From the NCBI GenBank assembly GCA_949152475.1, contig OX424566.1, forward strand, positions 34,102,423-34,166,422: 64,000 nucleotides of DNA. Direction: 5' to 3'. Under the pieces are notes generated by a model. The model made no database searches. It had not been told where the DNA came from and was given only the letters and a program-made list of their open reading frames with translations. The stretch comes from Terebella lapidaria (lineage: Eukaryota; Annelida; Polychaeta; Terebellida; Terebellidae). The translations under genes were made by a program, and so were the position numbers. Shown here one piece after another: positions 32,319-44,075 of the stretch. The stretch's first letter is position 1. Each line of letters begins with the position of its first letter.

Positions 32319-34075
32319 GTGAATGAAATTGCTAATGCTCGAAAAAAACATCCAATATCCAATACATATGTCCTGTTTGCTTCAGGTACTAGTTCCACAA
32401 TGCCGCCCAGTACTGATCAAGAGTGTGAACAAAAACAACAGGCTACACCATGTCCACCCAGTCAGCCGAAGGCCAAGATGAGGAGAGAGATCCGGCGAAT
32501 CCGGAACCGAAACGGCAGATTTTAAAAAACGTTGTTCCCAACCAAGCCCCCAACAAATAACTGAAAGAGGAATGATTCAGTAATAACACAACTCAACCAG
32601 AACCTACCCAGTGAAACAGTAGCTTTTATTCCAACACAAATGAATCAAAACATGAGGAAAGCTAAACGTGGCAACAGGTGGCCTCTAAAAGATAAAATGT
32701 TAGTTCTCGGTATCTATTACCACAGTCGTAAGGCATATGGAGTTCTGAGTAAGTTGTTCCAATTCCGTTCTAAAACCACATTGAAATGAACCCTGAAAAA
32801 GTCAAATATGACACCTGGCTCCAATCCACAAATATTTAGTGCCCTGAAATTAAATGTTGAAAGTTCTTCATTGGTCTTCATGGTTCGTGGTCTCTCCATG
32901 AAGTGGAAGCAACCAATCGCATATTTCATAAGCTCGGGTCCTGTCTCTGCCAAGATCCTCCAAACCCTAACACGAATATGCATTGACAAACTTACAGCAA
33001 TAGGACTCAATGTTCAGGCATTAATCTGCGACCAAGCCTCTAATAATCGAAGTTTCATTCAAAGTCTGAAGAAAGTCTCCCAAACAAAGCCATACTAAAA
33101 TATTGGTCTCTCTAAAGTTGTTGTTTTTTATGACCCACCTCATCTCCTAAAAAAACGTTAGGAACAATTTCAAGAGTAAAGGCTACATACAAGATGGAGA
33201 GTTTATCTTATGGATGTATATTGAAGAGTTCAATCCAATCAAATTTATTCGGCTTTTAACTATAATAACACAAAACACTTACAAACACCGAAAAAATCCG
33301 GGTCACCACATAGCTTGGTAGAGCTGTCTTCCTGTGGTGCCCTAAAAAACCTAACAAAATTGAGAAGAGAAAAAAAATAATAACAATAATAATAATAATT
33401 TAAGATCTCTAAATGAGATCTCTAAATAACTGAAGAAACGGTAACAGAAAAAAGCCTTATGTGTTCTCGATCAGGGGCAGTTTTATCACCTTGATAAAAC
33501 AATCCCCATTTGCATGGTCCAAAACTAAGAGACAAACTTATAACCTTACCACACTTTGCTTCCTTAAGAGTAAATTTGGCTGCACAGATTTTCAGCCATT
33601 CTATTGCAGCAGGAATGTCCACATTAGCCACATTGAAACATGGATGCAATTCAAACTGCTGACTTCATGGAATTTTTCGATCAGTTTTTCAATACATTCA
33701 ATAGTAACTCTCTGAAGTCTAGTCAAAAGTACAGACACGCTCTAAGCAACAACAGCCAGCACATGTCTACAAACACTGGACAACATCACACCTATAAAAA
33801 CTAAGAATACATATATAAAACTGCCTTGTTTGGAAGGCTAGAAACTATCAATTATATCTTTATCATCATTATGGAACACCCTTAGCACAAGTTATGGTTA
33901 TAAATTTCTGCTAACAAATCGCTTAACACAGGATTGTGCAGAAAATCTATTTTCATGCATTCGGGCTAGAGGAGGGAACCGGGACAATCCTGACAATCAA
34001 TAATTTAGGGCAGCTTTTAGGCAAAGTGTTGTAGATAAACTAATTATACAAGGGAACAATAGTAACTGTGAAGCA
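32319..34075 (+). pseudogene. P-element transposase relic, copy 1
   Basis: Pieces of a P-element/THAP9-like transposase are in the usual order: coiled region with KDKMLVLGIYYHSRKAYGVLSKLF (about 32690-32765); VFMVRGLSMKWKQPIAYF...CDQASNN (32808-33060); VVVFYDPPHLLK (about 33118-33155); and the C-terminal LLTNRLTQDCAENLF...GGNRDNP (about 33910-34000). Several frameshifts and stops separate them, and an unrelated A/T-rich insertion (about 33230-33420, with an (ATAA)-type tail) splits the relic. The N-terminal THAP domain was not found. Non-functional. Confidence 0.75.
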
Positions 34076-34355
34076 GACCATATCATAAATCATCATTCTG
34101 GACGGCTACCATTGTTAGCAGGCGATGGACAGGGTGGGATGCTGAAAGGGCAGAAAGCAGCAACAAAATCTGGACACAGCAAATCTTGACAGCAGATCAG
34201 CAGGTCTTGGCAGAACGCCATGAAGACTGAAGTGTTTTCCGGTGTTCGTTTGCAGTAAGAAGTACTCGCTGTCAAGCCAACTGGAGCAACATATGAGGCA
34301 GCAATACCTGCCATAGTACTGCCAGCTGTGCGTGAGTACATTCTGAATAGTCGGC

Positions 34356-35011
34356 ATGGACCGTGCCTACAGACTCGAAGCCCACCTGGCCAGCCCGAAG
34401 CACTGCTCTACCGTGAACAATGTGACTTGCCAGGTGGTGGAATCACACAACCAGGAGATCACACACCGACGAAAGGATCTGGTGGAGGAAACAGTTAGGT
34501 CTATGCCCAAGGCAATCGTCCTGCAGCGATGGCTGGTGGGACTCGAGAAAACCAAAGTCAATGCAGTCGAACTCAAGCCAGGGCTCGACCACAAAGAGGT
34601 AGAGGAAACCCAAGCACAGCTGAAGAGCAGGCGAGGACTGGCTGGCGTTCAATATCATTGTGTTTTCACCCAGCCCTTCAACAGAGAAGCCCGCATGTGT
34701 GTCACCCTAATGAGTTGGTCTCACATGGGCAGGCTACTGCGCGGCAAACACTGGGCGCTCACGTGATGACACATCAACTTTGTCCTGACCGCAGCTTCGT
34801 TCGCGTGATGACGCATCTACTTCAATGCTTGTGCAGCTTTCGCACACAAGACGTCCCATGCTCGCGTGACGACACATTAACTTTGTCACGACCTCAGCCT
34901 TCACAAGCAGACACCGCGCCCTCACGTGATGACACATCAACTTCGTCGGAACCACAGCTTTCGCACGCAGACGCCTTGCATTCACGAGACGACGCATCGA
35001 CTTTATCCTGA
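34356..35011 (+). pseudogene. Unrecognised open frames running into a minisatellite
   Basis: Two overlapping frames (34356-34766, 136 codons; 34529-35011, 160 codons) lie in a GC-richer patch. The first is charged and helical (KTKVNAVELKPGLDHKEVEETQ); the second runs into 20-residue repeats. No family recognised, no splice support; likely a relic. Confidence 0.3.
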
Positions 35012-35100
35012 CCACAACCTTCGCACACAGACACCATACGCTCGCATGACAACACATCAACATCGTTGCGAATGCAGCCTCCGCACGCATCAAGGCCAAG
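34745..35100 (+). repeat. About 60-bp minisatellite with 20-residue coding repeat
   Basis: CGTGATGACACATCAACTTT-like words recur about every 60 bases for six units (34759-35060). In one frame they spell SRDDTSTxSxPQLSHADxxx. Confidence 0.8.
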
Positions 35101-35774
35101 GGGCTGGAAGTTGCTTAGGACCAAAGTGAAGACCCGAAGGGTGCCGTCTAGGGATTAGAAGATTAACATTAAAAGAAATATCATGATATTGATTAGAAAT
35201 ACACATCAAAGGAAAATGGGAAATAATACTACTAAACAAATAATACTAATTTTTTGACTTTCAGAATCGTCAAATTTAAGTCCTCAAACCAAAAGGACTG
35301 AATTTAAAGGACATTACGATCCACAGAATACATGTCAAATCGACTTTTTGTTTATTGTTTGCTGACTAATGTGTGCTCTAACAGATATGAGAACATTTTT
35401 ATTTAAATGAACACTGATATTTGAATGAACGAAAGAATGATTGATAATTTATGGATAATGTTTGATTGATATTGATTACCTGTAATTAATACTAATTATA
35501 TCACCTGCACAGTCTCACCGAAGACAGTATATGGGTATTCATAGGTGGCCATCTTGGATAGGCACGTCACATTGCATGGGCAGGACGAATGTCCGCCCAC
35601 GACATTCAATGAGAAGCCAGAATACATATCTCGTTATCATATATCCGTGCACACCTCACTTGATTATTTATAATATTAACAAAAAGTTGTTGGTAATGGT
35701 ATTTGGATTGTCACGATTTTGTGAAAACAGTGGCGAATTACACCAAACAGATGCTGGCAGCAAATGTAAAATTA
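35101..35774. other. No gene seen
   Basis: AT-rich DNA with TGATTGATAATTTATGG-type simple words near 35430-35490. Confidence 0.4.
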
Positions 35775-36020
35775 ATATGTCAAGCTATATGTAAAACTGT
35801 CATAGATATGTGTTCTACACAATGATGTTCATTTCAGTAATGCTATGTTGCACAGCTCAGGGAAGCGTGCCATTGTTGTTTAGTAGATTTCGGGAGAAGT
35901 TGCCTTGTTGATGATGTATCTGCACTTGACCTGGATGTGGATGTGCTGGCGAAGTTTCGGAACTGGATTGGCCAAAACTACCTCAATTCTGTGATAAGCA
36001 AATACATAAATGGCATTTGA
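35775..36020 (+). pseudogene. Kinase-like relic 1 (catalytic loop and DFG)
   Basis: In different frames one reads ICQAICKTVIDM, then VLHNDVHFSNAMLHSSGKRAIVV, and then VDFGRSCLVDDVSALDLDVD. These are the helix before the loop, an HND-type catalytic loop and a DFG segment of a protein kinase-like fold. A short deletion precedes the loop and a frameshift falls before VDFG. Close relatives lie at 39.3-39.7 kb. Most likely a dead copy of an expanded kinase-like family. Confidence 0.55.
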
Positions 36021-36352
36021 ATTTTTAATGTCAGAACCCAGTCATGACAATATTTGTGAACCGTTACTTGGTGTATTTGGAGCAGAATTCTGGAGCATAC
36101 ACTGAATAACCTCTCAATGTGATGGACTTCATATTAATGTAATACGAGTACATATGCCACTAGTATACTTCTGGCTATACATATTTTATATTACTTTACT
36201 GTATTTTCCCATCATCATGCATGCAAATATCAACTATGTGGTAGATCTCACCCCGATCGCCCATTTCCAAAGTAAACATTTCGTACACACACACTCAGTC
36301 AGCGAGGCCTCACAGATGCGATAAAAATGAGATGAACCTGAAAACAAATTTC

Positions 36353-36818
36353 AGGTTACCAATGAAATATTTCAGTGTTAAACCATAACGTTATTCACCA
36401 AATTGCTGTATTGACATTTCAAGGTCATTGATGGTCAAATTCAAGATCACCTGTAAATTGTCATAGATGACTTCATAATTGAATGGCCCATTATTTAAGC
36501 TCTATCTTGAAGTGTTCTATGAGTTTACTCCATACAGCTCCCATTATGAAGGAAACATTGCGTGAAAATTTCCAACAAAATCAAACAAAAGTTTCAATGG
36601 CGAGAAAAATCTTCTCAAATAGTGACTTGATATAGGTAAAAATAATTTTTCGCGGACACATCGGAAAATCAAATGCCCCCCATAGAATATCTCTGACTAA
36701 GGGCGACGAAACTTATACACATCATGAAGGTACAAAACATAAAAAGAATCTTTTGAAACAAAAATCTCAAAACAAATCAAACAGCTGAGGAGACCAAAAC
36801 CAAGTTTCGGTAACCTGA
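36353..36818. mobile_element. Old non-autonomous element with CAGGTTACC ends
   Basis: It begins CAGGTTACC and ends with the exact reverse complement GGTAACCTG. The inside (TTCAAGGTCA, AAACTTATACACATCAT) is a diverged version of the repeats at 57.5-58.5 kb. Confidence 0.6.
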
Positions 36819-36996
36819 GAACCAGAAAACTTGGGTTCAAACATCAAGAAATGAGCAAAGACTAGCAAACTTAATTGGCGACGCCAGTCGTTATGTATTC
36901 GGCACGGCCACACAAAAGAACATCAAACAAGTTGAAATGACTAGCTCTTCGAGCACGACAGGATAATCATAGAATTTTTCATGACACTAAAGCACT

Positions 36997-37302
36997 TTGA
37001 CCAAAGTGGACCATCTCATGTCAGAACATCGAGAAAATCACGGACGAATCCAAATGATGTGGACAAATTTAAGAAATGTAAGTCATCTAACTATGCACAT
37101 CTTCAAGAGTACTCCAGACAATAAAGAGAACATGCTACTGTCAGAATATATTCAAAATCTCACACAAGTTCGGTCTGAGCTGAGCCGAATCCAGATTGAA
37201 CATCAGCAAATCTTTCAGGAATTGATCAATCATAGTCTTTCCTCAAACCTTCTGCCTGAACAACTAGGCCTATATCTGGAGATCATGCAACTGTTTTACT
37301 GA
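36997..37302 (+). CDS. Orphan open frame, coiled-coil-like
   Basis: The frame has 101 codons. The product is helical and polar with heptad-like leucines and isoleucines (LSEYIQNLTQVRSELSRIQ), with no recognised family. No splice signals or promoter support it; it may be an exon of the decayed genes around it. Confidence 0.25.
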   Translation: MTKVDHLMSEHRENHGRIQMMWTNLRNVSHLTMHIFKSTPDNKENMLLSEYIQNLTQVRSELSRIQIEHQQIFQELINHSLSSNLLPEQLGLYLEIMQLFY

Positions 37303-38495
37303 TGCGAGATTCCCGATTCCCACAATTTGGACAAACTGATCATTTTTGGAGAGTCGGAACAATGGTCACCCTTTGAAACAACATACTAGTAGTTGATCGA
37401 TGAAACGATGCATCTGAATTCTTTGAGCAGACCACCAGAACACATGTTGTTGAGTGTCGCACCCGAGACAGAACATGTCAAAGAACAGGCAGAAACTGAA
37501 AGACACGCAGAATTGGAAGGCATGCTGCACTGATGAGAATGAAGCTGGTAAATCTGTCACTGACTTAGGGCTACGTTATCAAGCAGAAGTTAACAAATAT
37601 GTTAGGTCGTTGAATAATTAGAGGACAATGATGAGTCTCAAGTACTAGACAGCACCAGATTCTAAGGTATCACCGCAAGTGGTGCAAAGCGACGGTTATT
37701 GCAATGAATCAAAGCAAGCCTATGATAGGTGGCGTGGGGAAATCACACGTGATAAAACTGATACAATTTGAGACGAGATGATTGTTTATCAAATGACATT
37801 GTTAAAAATTTGGCTCTATTGGTGGTAATAGATTGATACATACATTCATACCACTGAGCCGGTGTCACTGCTGGTGGACGTTAATTCTGTCCCCGAGGAT
37901 ACCATCAACTCAGTAGCCTTTTGGCTTGTGATTGGGTACTTATGTGCTTGTCATATATCTATTCCATGGGGTTTGTTTCGGAATTGTAAATTATTTTCAA
38001 AGGTTGTTGGGCAGTTGTATACTATTTCCATCAGGTGTACAGTAGAAACAACTACATTTAACACACTGTCTGCCCCTGATGACGCCAGTGTTTCTTTTAA
38101 TAAAGTATTTGGTCGGGCTTTGTTTGTATTGCAATATGTTGTATTTTACGTTTGTTATTGGAATCATCAAAATTTGGCTCTATTGGTGGTAATAGATTGA
38201 TACTTACTTACATACAGTCAAACCAACAAACATCACAATATTGCTCACAGCCCTGGTTTTCATAGTGTCAGTAAAAGGGGAACAGTAGTTCATTCGGCAT
38301 TACTAATTGGGTTACATGACAAAGCTCGAGATACTCTTGCGTTGGAAAACTAAACACCAGGATCGAACATGGACAATTTGCATCTGTTGGTAATTGACAA
38401 GATATCAATGGTAGGATGAGACTGAATGAATGGAGTTTGGGTGCTTTGGGCTAAAAAAAAAAGCCATTCCCTGCTAAACCGTCATATCAAGATGC
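37303..38495. repeat. Spacer with direct repeats and a dispersed repeat
   Basis: The phrase AAATTTGGCTCTATTGGTGG followed by TAATAGATTGATAC occurs near 37808 and again near 38170. The segment 38020-38215 matches the reverse complement of 24700-24885. The open frame 37862-38200 lies across this repeat and is probably not a gene. Confidence 0.55.
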
Positions 38496-38496
38496 C

Positions 38497-39237
38497 GTGA
38501 ACAATGGCAAAATCTTATATCCAAACTTTAAGAATCTGCCATTAGTTATATTTACCACTTTATTGCATTCATTGTTTTCACTAATATTAGCATTGTATGC
38601 GCGTTTGTATCTCTCAGATATGTTACTTTATTATGTCTTTTCATATTGTGTCAATTTCATGTTTGTTCATATTAATATCATTTTTTTTCTTGCTGTTCAC
38701 ACATTTCTAAGCGTGCACGTTTTAGTCGGCGTATTAGTTGGCTTGTTAGAAGTAAACGCCATTTTTCTCGCCAACACACTTGCTGTGTTCAACAGGGCGA
38801 AATTTCAAAGATGGGCGAGAAATGATTATGTTAAAGGCCAACTGGACCCCAAATATGACGACCCACTCAAAGGTAAACCAGTCGTCACACCAAATTACCA
38901 AATTACACAGGTGGACATAGCAAACGCTACACAGGTGGAAATAGCAGACGCCGATACGCAGGTGGAAACATCAGAAGCCAATACACAGGTGGTAATAGCA
39001 GACACTAGTACACAGGTGGAAACAGCTTATGCCGGTATACAAGTGGGAATAGCTTACGCCGGTACACAGGTGGAAACAGCTTACGCCGGTACACAGGTGG
39101 AAATAGCGTACACCGGTACACAGGTGGAAACAGCTTACACAGGTACACAGGTCGAAATAGCATACGCCGGTACACAGGTGGAAATAGCCGATGCTGGTAC
39201 ACACGTAGAAATAGCGAACGCCAGTACACACGTGTAA
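38497..39237 (+). pseudogene. Membrane protein frame with 9-residue repeats
   Basis: The open frame has 246 codons. Residues about 14-36, 40-60 and 65-95 are hydrophobic (three possible membrane segments). Then follow KGQLDPKYDDPLKGKPVV and twelve or so copies of TQVEIAYAG, a 27-bp minisatellite in frame. After one stop (39235-39237) the same frame continues open into a kinase-like piece (39259 onward), so both may have belonged to one gene. A paralogue without the repeat lies at 41.4-41.8 kb. Function unknown. Confidence 0.4.
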
Positions 39238-39255
39238 ATAGCAGACTCCAATACA
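38908..39255 (+). repeat. 27-bp minisatellite encoding TQVEIAYAG
   Basis: ACACAGGTGGAAATAGC-type units recur every 27 bases for about 12 units, and the frame is kept throughout. Alternating isoleucine and threonine variants suggest expansion by a 54-bp double unit. Confidence 0.9.
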
Positions 39256-39258
39256 GAG

Positions 39259-39540
39259 ATGGAAATGGTGCACATCGGCCCCAACAGTACCCAGACGTTG
39301 GTTCCTGGAACAACAAAAGGCACACTGGTGGGCCATTTCAATCAATATCTGCTCGGTAGTGACTTGCATTTCATCTGCAAAAAAATATGTCAAGCGGTTA
39401 TTGCTATTCACAGATTCGAAATTCTGCATAATGATATCCACGCGAGTAATGCGATGTTATACCATGACGAAGTATCCGCTTTAATGTTTGTATAGTTGAT
39501 TTTGCAAAGAGTTGCATGTTTGAAGAGGATCCTTCACATC
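39259..39540 (+). pseudogene. Kinase-like relic 2
   Basis: The frame reads GTLVGHFNQYLLGSDLHF, then ICKKICQAVIAIHRFEILHNDIHASNAML, and after a frameshift IVDFAKSCMFEEDPSHH. The HND catalytic loop (LHNDI) with NAML and a DFA in place of DFG mark a kinase-like C-lobe. It is in frame with the repeat-bearing membrane frame just upstream. Confidence 0.6.
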
Positions 39541-39569
39541 ATCTCACTGGCAGCGAATGTAAAAATTAA

Positions 39570-39725
39570 TATGTCAAGGTATTTGTAAAGCCGTCATAGA
39601 TATTCATGGATTTAGTGTTCTGCACAATTATTTACCTTGCATTAATGTTATGTTGAACAGCTCAGGGAAGAGTGTCATTGTTGTTTAGTATATTTCGGGA
39701 GAAGTTACCTTGTTGAGATGCATCT
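39570..39725 (+). pseudogene. Kinase-like relic 3
   Basis: The frame reads ICQGICKAVIDIHGFSVLHNYLPCINVMLNSSGKSVIVV and then a stop. The Asp of the HND loop is replaced (HNY). Its nucleotide sequence is close to relic 1 (35775-35940) from AATATGTCAAG to TGCACTTGAC, so the two derive from a recent common source. Confidence 0.55.
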
Positions 39726-39749
39726 GCACTTGACGTACCAAAACTGGCA

Positions 39750-41130
39750 GCTTGTAATGTGGGTCTACAAGTTAGCCTCCAGGATTCCCCGATAGGCAAT
39801 GTGAAGGCGCGGGTATTGTTGGCATCCACCAATACTCCACCACCAGCACTAAGTGGGATGCAGCGCTTGTCTCACAGTATCGGGGCGACTGTTGCAAAGT
39901 TGAACAATGAGGGCGACATGAAGGCTCGGCGAATAGCGTCCCAGGAGATAAATTTTCTGCAAGGCCTTACATGACAAGACCCAGCCAACATCTCTATGGA
40001 TGTCCGGTGCAATAGCAACAACATCACGAGCAACTTCAAGATGGGCCAAAATGCATCTCAAGCCATTGGGGTGGCCATTGAACAACAAACTGATGGCAAA
40101 GAAACAATTGGACTCCACGTTAAGAACAAGCTTTGCTGGGTTGGATCATGGTTGCGGAACAACGGTTTTTATGTAGAATGCCCAGGTCATCCTGATTGTA
40201 CAGTAACAGTCAATGATGAGGACCCACTCTCCGAGAGAATCATTGGCGAGAAGATAGGAGAATATTTGTCAGATGACCTGTTATTGTGATATGTGACGAC
40301 AGACGTTGACGGGCAGAGTGCTGAAGGTGTGCGTCTTGCAGTGGAGAGGGCTTTTCCAGGGTGCACAGTTGTGAGTCAAGCCGACAATACACATATTGGT
40401 CAGTCATTGTTTCATCGCAATAGGAGCAAAATTTAGTCATGGTATGTATCAGAGCACCGAAAACAGCAGCAGATGAAGAAGGAGGAATAAAGTTTATTGG
40501 CACTATTGGCTCAAGAAGGCCATTTCAGTGCCACAGCAGCAGAAGATGCTGGGGTTGGACTTGTGCACACGATGCCAGTCTGTCATCACCACCCTGTACT
40601 AATGTCATGCAGGAAACATGCAATAGATTGCTCGAAAAATGCCACAGATTGTTTCGACCATGATCGCTTGTTATGGTGAAGACTGCAGCGGCTGTCGATA
40701 CAATGGGAAGAATGTCAACTGCAGCAGAAATTGCCAATGAGCGAGGCAGACTGCATAACATTGCGGGGCCCTAGCAAAATAAGATGTGGGGTGGAAGCAC
40801 TGAGGCTGACACGCCTCGATATGGACACCAACAAGAATGAGGCAGTCAACAGGGCCTTAAGTGTCAGCCTTCCCAAGAATGTCAACTTCAGCAGAAATGC
40901 CTAGGGACGAGCCCACTCTACCATTTACCGGCTGAACCTGGGGGCTGGCAATTCAATATTGAAAAAAACTTGAGGCTGTCGGCAGCCCAATAACGAAGGG
41001 TCGCTATGTTGCAAGGGCTGTCGAACAAATTCAAACAGAATCAGGTTATCATATTGCTTACAATAAGAACAAAGCAACACGACAAAAGAAACGCTTCAAC
41101 AGGGTCCGCCATATGAGAGCCTATCGGTAA
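39750..41130 (+). pseudogene. Mutator-like transposase relic, copy 2
   Basis: The order is LQVSLQDSPIGNVKARVLLAST, MGQNASQAIGVAIEQQTD, NKLCWVGSWLRNNGFYVECPGHPDC, SERIIGEKIGEYL, YVTTDVDGQSAEGV..., ADNTHIGQSLFH, then YGEDCSGCRY and a C-terminal GRYVARAVEQIQTESGYHIAY. The first half is in one frame with two stops (39972-39974 and near 40287); a short dispersed repeat (about 40478) and further stops break the second half. Same family as copy 1, but not an identical copy. Confidence 0.75.
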
Positions 41131-41217
41131 ATTAGGTATTAATTTTGCTTAAACGAAGCATGTACTCTCCAATCCGGGACGTGCTGGCCCTCCATGCAAT
41201 GAGCCCTGGACACTTTT

Positions 41218-41787
41218 ATGTTACTCAAGGGACATAACGGTCAGAGCAGCAACTGGAGAGGCCAATGTACACGCAGATTTCAAACTTGTAAGATTGTTAT
41301 TTGCTGTCAGCCGCGCGCGCACATATTGCTAGCTGTGTGTTTAAATCTCCTTCATCTCCCACACTATTTTATTCACGAGCGAGTCTTGTTTGTGTTAATT
41401 GATTCACAATTATATTTACCACTTTATTGCATTCATGTTTTCACTGATATCAGCATTATATGCGCGTTGTATCTCTCAGATAGGTTACTTCATTATGTCT
41501 TTTCATATTGTGTCATTTGCATGTTTGATCATATTAATATATATTTTTTTTTTGCTGTTCACATATTTGTGAGCGTGCACATTCAAGTCGGCGTACCAGT
41601 TAGCTTGTTAGAAATAACGTCATTTTTCTCGCCAATACCAGGACCCAAAGGCCAACTGGACCCCAAATATGAGGACCCACTCAAAGTTGAACCAGCCACC
41701 ACATCAAATTACACACTGAGAAACCAACAGTCTCACAAGACCAGCCATGATGATCACCCCTATGTAAAGCCAACACATTATTTATAA
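41218..41787 (+). pseudogene. Paralogue of the 38.5-kb membrane frame
   Basis: From about 41411 to 41720 the DNA matches 38545-38885: hydrophobic ...LYLSDRLLHYVFSYCVICMF... and then KGQLDPKYEDPLKVEPATT. It lacks about 80 bases of the other copy and has no 9-residue repeat. It is followed by an unrelated tail NYTLRNQQSHKTSHDD and a stop. A duplicated, probably dead exon. Confidence 0.5.
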
Positions 41788-43017
41788 ATGATTTCATTTC
41801 ATCACACCATGTGAGCTGAGACCGGCAACAAACTGGACCGGAGGATGTATGGGAGCAGTGAAATGCTCAACACCTGCACCACTATACGCACATCCCACCG
41901 CATACAACACCTCACCACCTGCAGGAAACGTGCACTATCCTTGGGGACAATGAATATCTTCTTGGTGAAGAAGAAGGAATAAAGGTTAACGGCACTTTAA
42001 GCTCAAGAAAACCATTTCTCGGTGAATAACCTTGCTTATAAGCATGCTTTACAATCACAACTTTATATGAAAGAAACAGTCCCGATGTGGAGCATGTTGG
42101 TTGCACACGCACACATGTTTACAAATGCCTAGCTACTATCATTGATGTCAGGCGTCTCACAATGCAGACGAGTCATATTTGATGCATGTCGTTGTTAGGA
42201 CATAAGTGTCCCACCTGCATATATTCGAGTTCATCAAACATGATTTGTGTTGAATAATATAGGCGATTCCACGGATTCGATGATTCACCGATTAATTTTT
42301 AAATTTAGTACTGATTTCGCCTAATCCCTTGTTATCGCAGTAGCCAGTCCACAATACTCACTTTCGAGGTTCAAATTGTTTAACCATCCCAGTTAGTTCG
42401 GCTATTTGAAGTATACCATTGTCGCAGATGTTGCAGGTGCCTTATCAACAGTCAAGTCATTCTCCGAAAAGTTTTTGGTATTACTATGAGGACACTCTCT
42501 ACATGATCTGGTTTTGTTTGGAGTTCACAGTCGATAATCAACAGCATAATGTCCTGCAGCCTTCTCGTGCCTTCAAGAGAGGTCATAACAGGCAACGCCT
42601 TTCAACCCTTTGCAGAACTCTGTGACTGCCTGAGCATTCACATGCCTGTCACCGTGTCCAGTGATGCACGTTGGGACAGGCCCAGGTATTGTGCGCCTTT
42701 TGGAGAACTACACTCTTCTTGACACTTGACATGAAGACCATCATCGCACAAGAAACTGTCAAAGTCATTGAGGGGAAGGACAGCTTCTCAATGGAGCCAG
42801 AGGGACTTGAAGTTCAGTGCGAGCCTGAGGCGCACTCCGCTCATGTGGCAATTGAATGAATGAATCAACTGCGGACTCGAAAAGGCCATCTCCGTGCAAT
42901 ACCAGAATATAAAAATGCAATGACCAATGATAAGACCATATGTTCGAGTATCAAGTCTGTAGTGAAAACTAAAATCTGAATGTAAATTTTGAAGTTACTG
43001 AATTTAATATTAGATCA
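41788..43017. other. Spacer with a short dispersed repeat and weak open frames
   Basis: GAAGGAATAAAGGTTAACGG at 41973 is the third copy of the short repeat. Frames at 42419-42625 and 42671-42859 have no recognised motif and no splice support. Confidence 0.4.
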
Positions 43018-43598
43018 CATGCACGCCTAGAAAATAATAATAATTTCCCAAAGGAAGTTGGGAATTTTTAAATACTAATATCATTGAAAACATATACTGA
43101 CTCATCGCAAGCTTTACGAGTGTCGGCAAAACCTTATCAATGTACAAAGACATGTTTGACACTCTCTCGGCAGCACACAGCTTCTCTCGGCAGCACACAC
43201 AAATAGGGAGGTTCCTCCGCCCCACGGGGCAGATAACCCTGAGTATGGTATGTATACCATATATAAGGACCAGTAGATCACGCCTGAACATTTCGTTTAT
43301 TATGCTACATGCACGCCTAGAAAATAATAATAATTTCCCAAAGGAAGTTGGGAATTTTTTAAATACTAATATCATTGAAAACATATACTGACTCATCGCA
43401 AGCTTTACGAGTGTCGGCAAAACCTTATCAATGTACAAAGACATGTTTGACACTCTCTCGGCAGCACACAGCTTCTCTCGGCAGCACTCACAAATAGGGA
43501 GGGGCCTCCGCCCCACAGGGCAGATAACCCTGAGTATGGTATGTATACCATATATAAGGACCAGTAGATCACGCCTGAACATTTCGTTTATTATGCTA
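43018..43598. repeat. Recent 290-bp tandem duplication with a TATA box
   Basis: CATGCACGCCTAG starts at 43018 and again at 43308, and the following 290 bases match with only a few changes. Each copy ends in GTATACCATATATAAGGACC, a TATA-like site, followed by the same about 40 bases. Long open frames on both strands here exist only because the unit is duplicated. Confidence 0.9.
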
Positions 43599-44075
43599 CA
43601 GCAACCAAGTTTGACTTCCTTCGACTTTGTGTGGCTTTCTATGGACCGGCCCATCCCAGAATGATGGTAGAATGATGTGGGTGAGCAGTATGAACTCAGG
43701 ATACAGTGTTTTACATGTCACACCCTCAAAGCCACACGAGCAACCTGCAAAGTGCCATGCTGGATATCCTCGAAGCACACAGTGACTACAATAATTGTCA
43801 TATTTAAATATTTTTGTGTGAATTCAAAAATCCACAGCTACTGACATTTTCATATTCGTGGAATGAATAATTTCTAATGGAACAATACGCGTTCCAAATC
43901 ACACACATATCAGTGATGAATAGTCACAACATTATATCACTACGTTATTATTTATAAGATGTGTTTTTGTATATTCAGATGTCCGAAGTACAAGCAAAGA
44001 GCTTACACCAATAATAGGATTCACTTCAGGCCAAAGCTGTAATCCGGTGGACAGTGGCGCCCCTGGTGCATAACA
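43599..44075. other. No gene seen
   Basis: Unique AT-rich DNA leading to the THAP exon. It would hold the promoter if the THAP copy were ever expressed. Confidence 0.35.

Noticed and set aside
37862-38200. 112-codon hydrophobic frame
   Set aside because: Falls in a dispersed repeat also present inverted at 24.7-24.9 kb; probably not a gene.
43010-43654. Minus-strand frame of 214 codons
   Set aside because: It consists of two nearly identical halves made by the 290-bp tandem duplication, without splice or family support.
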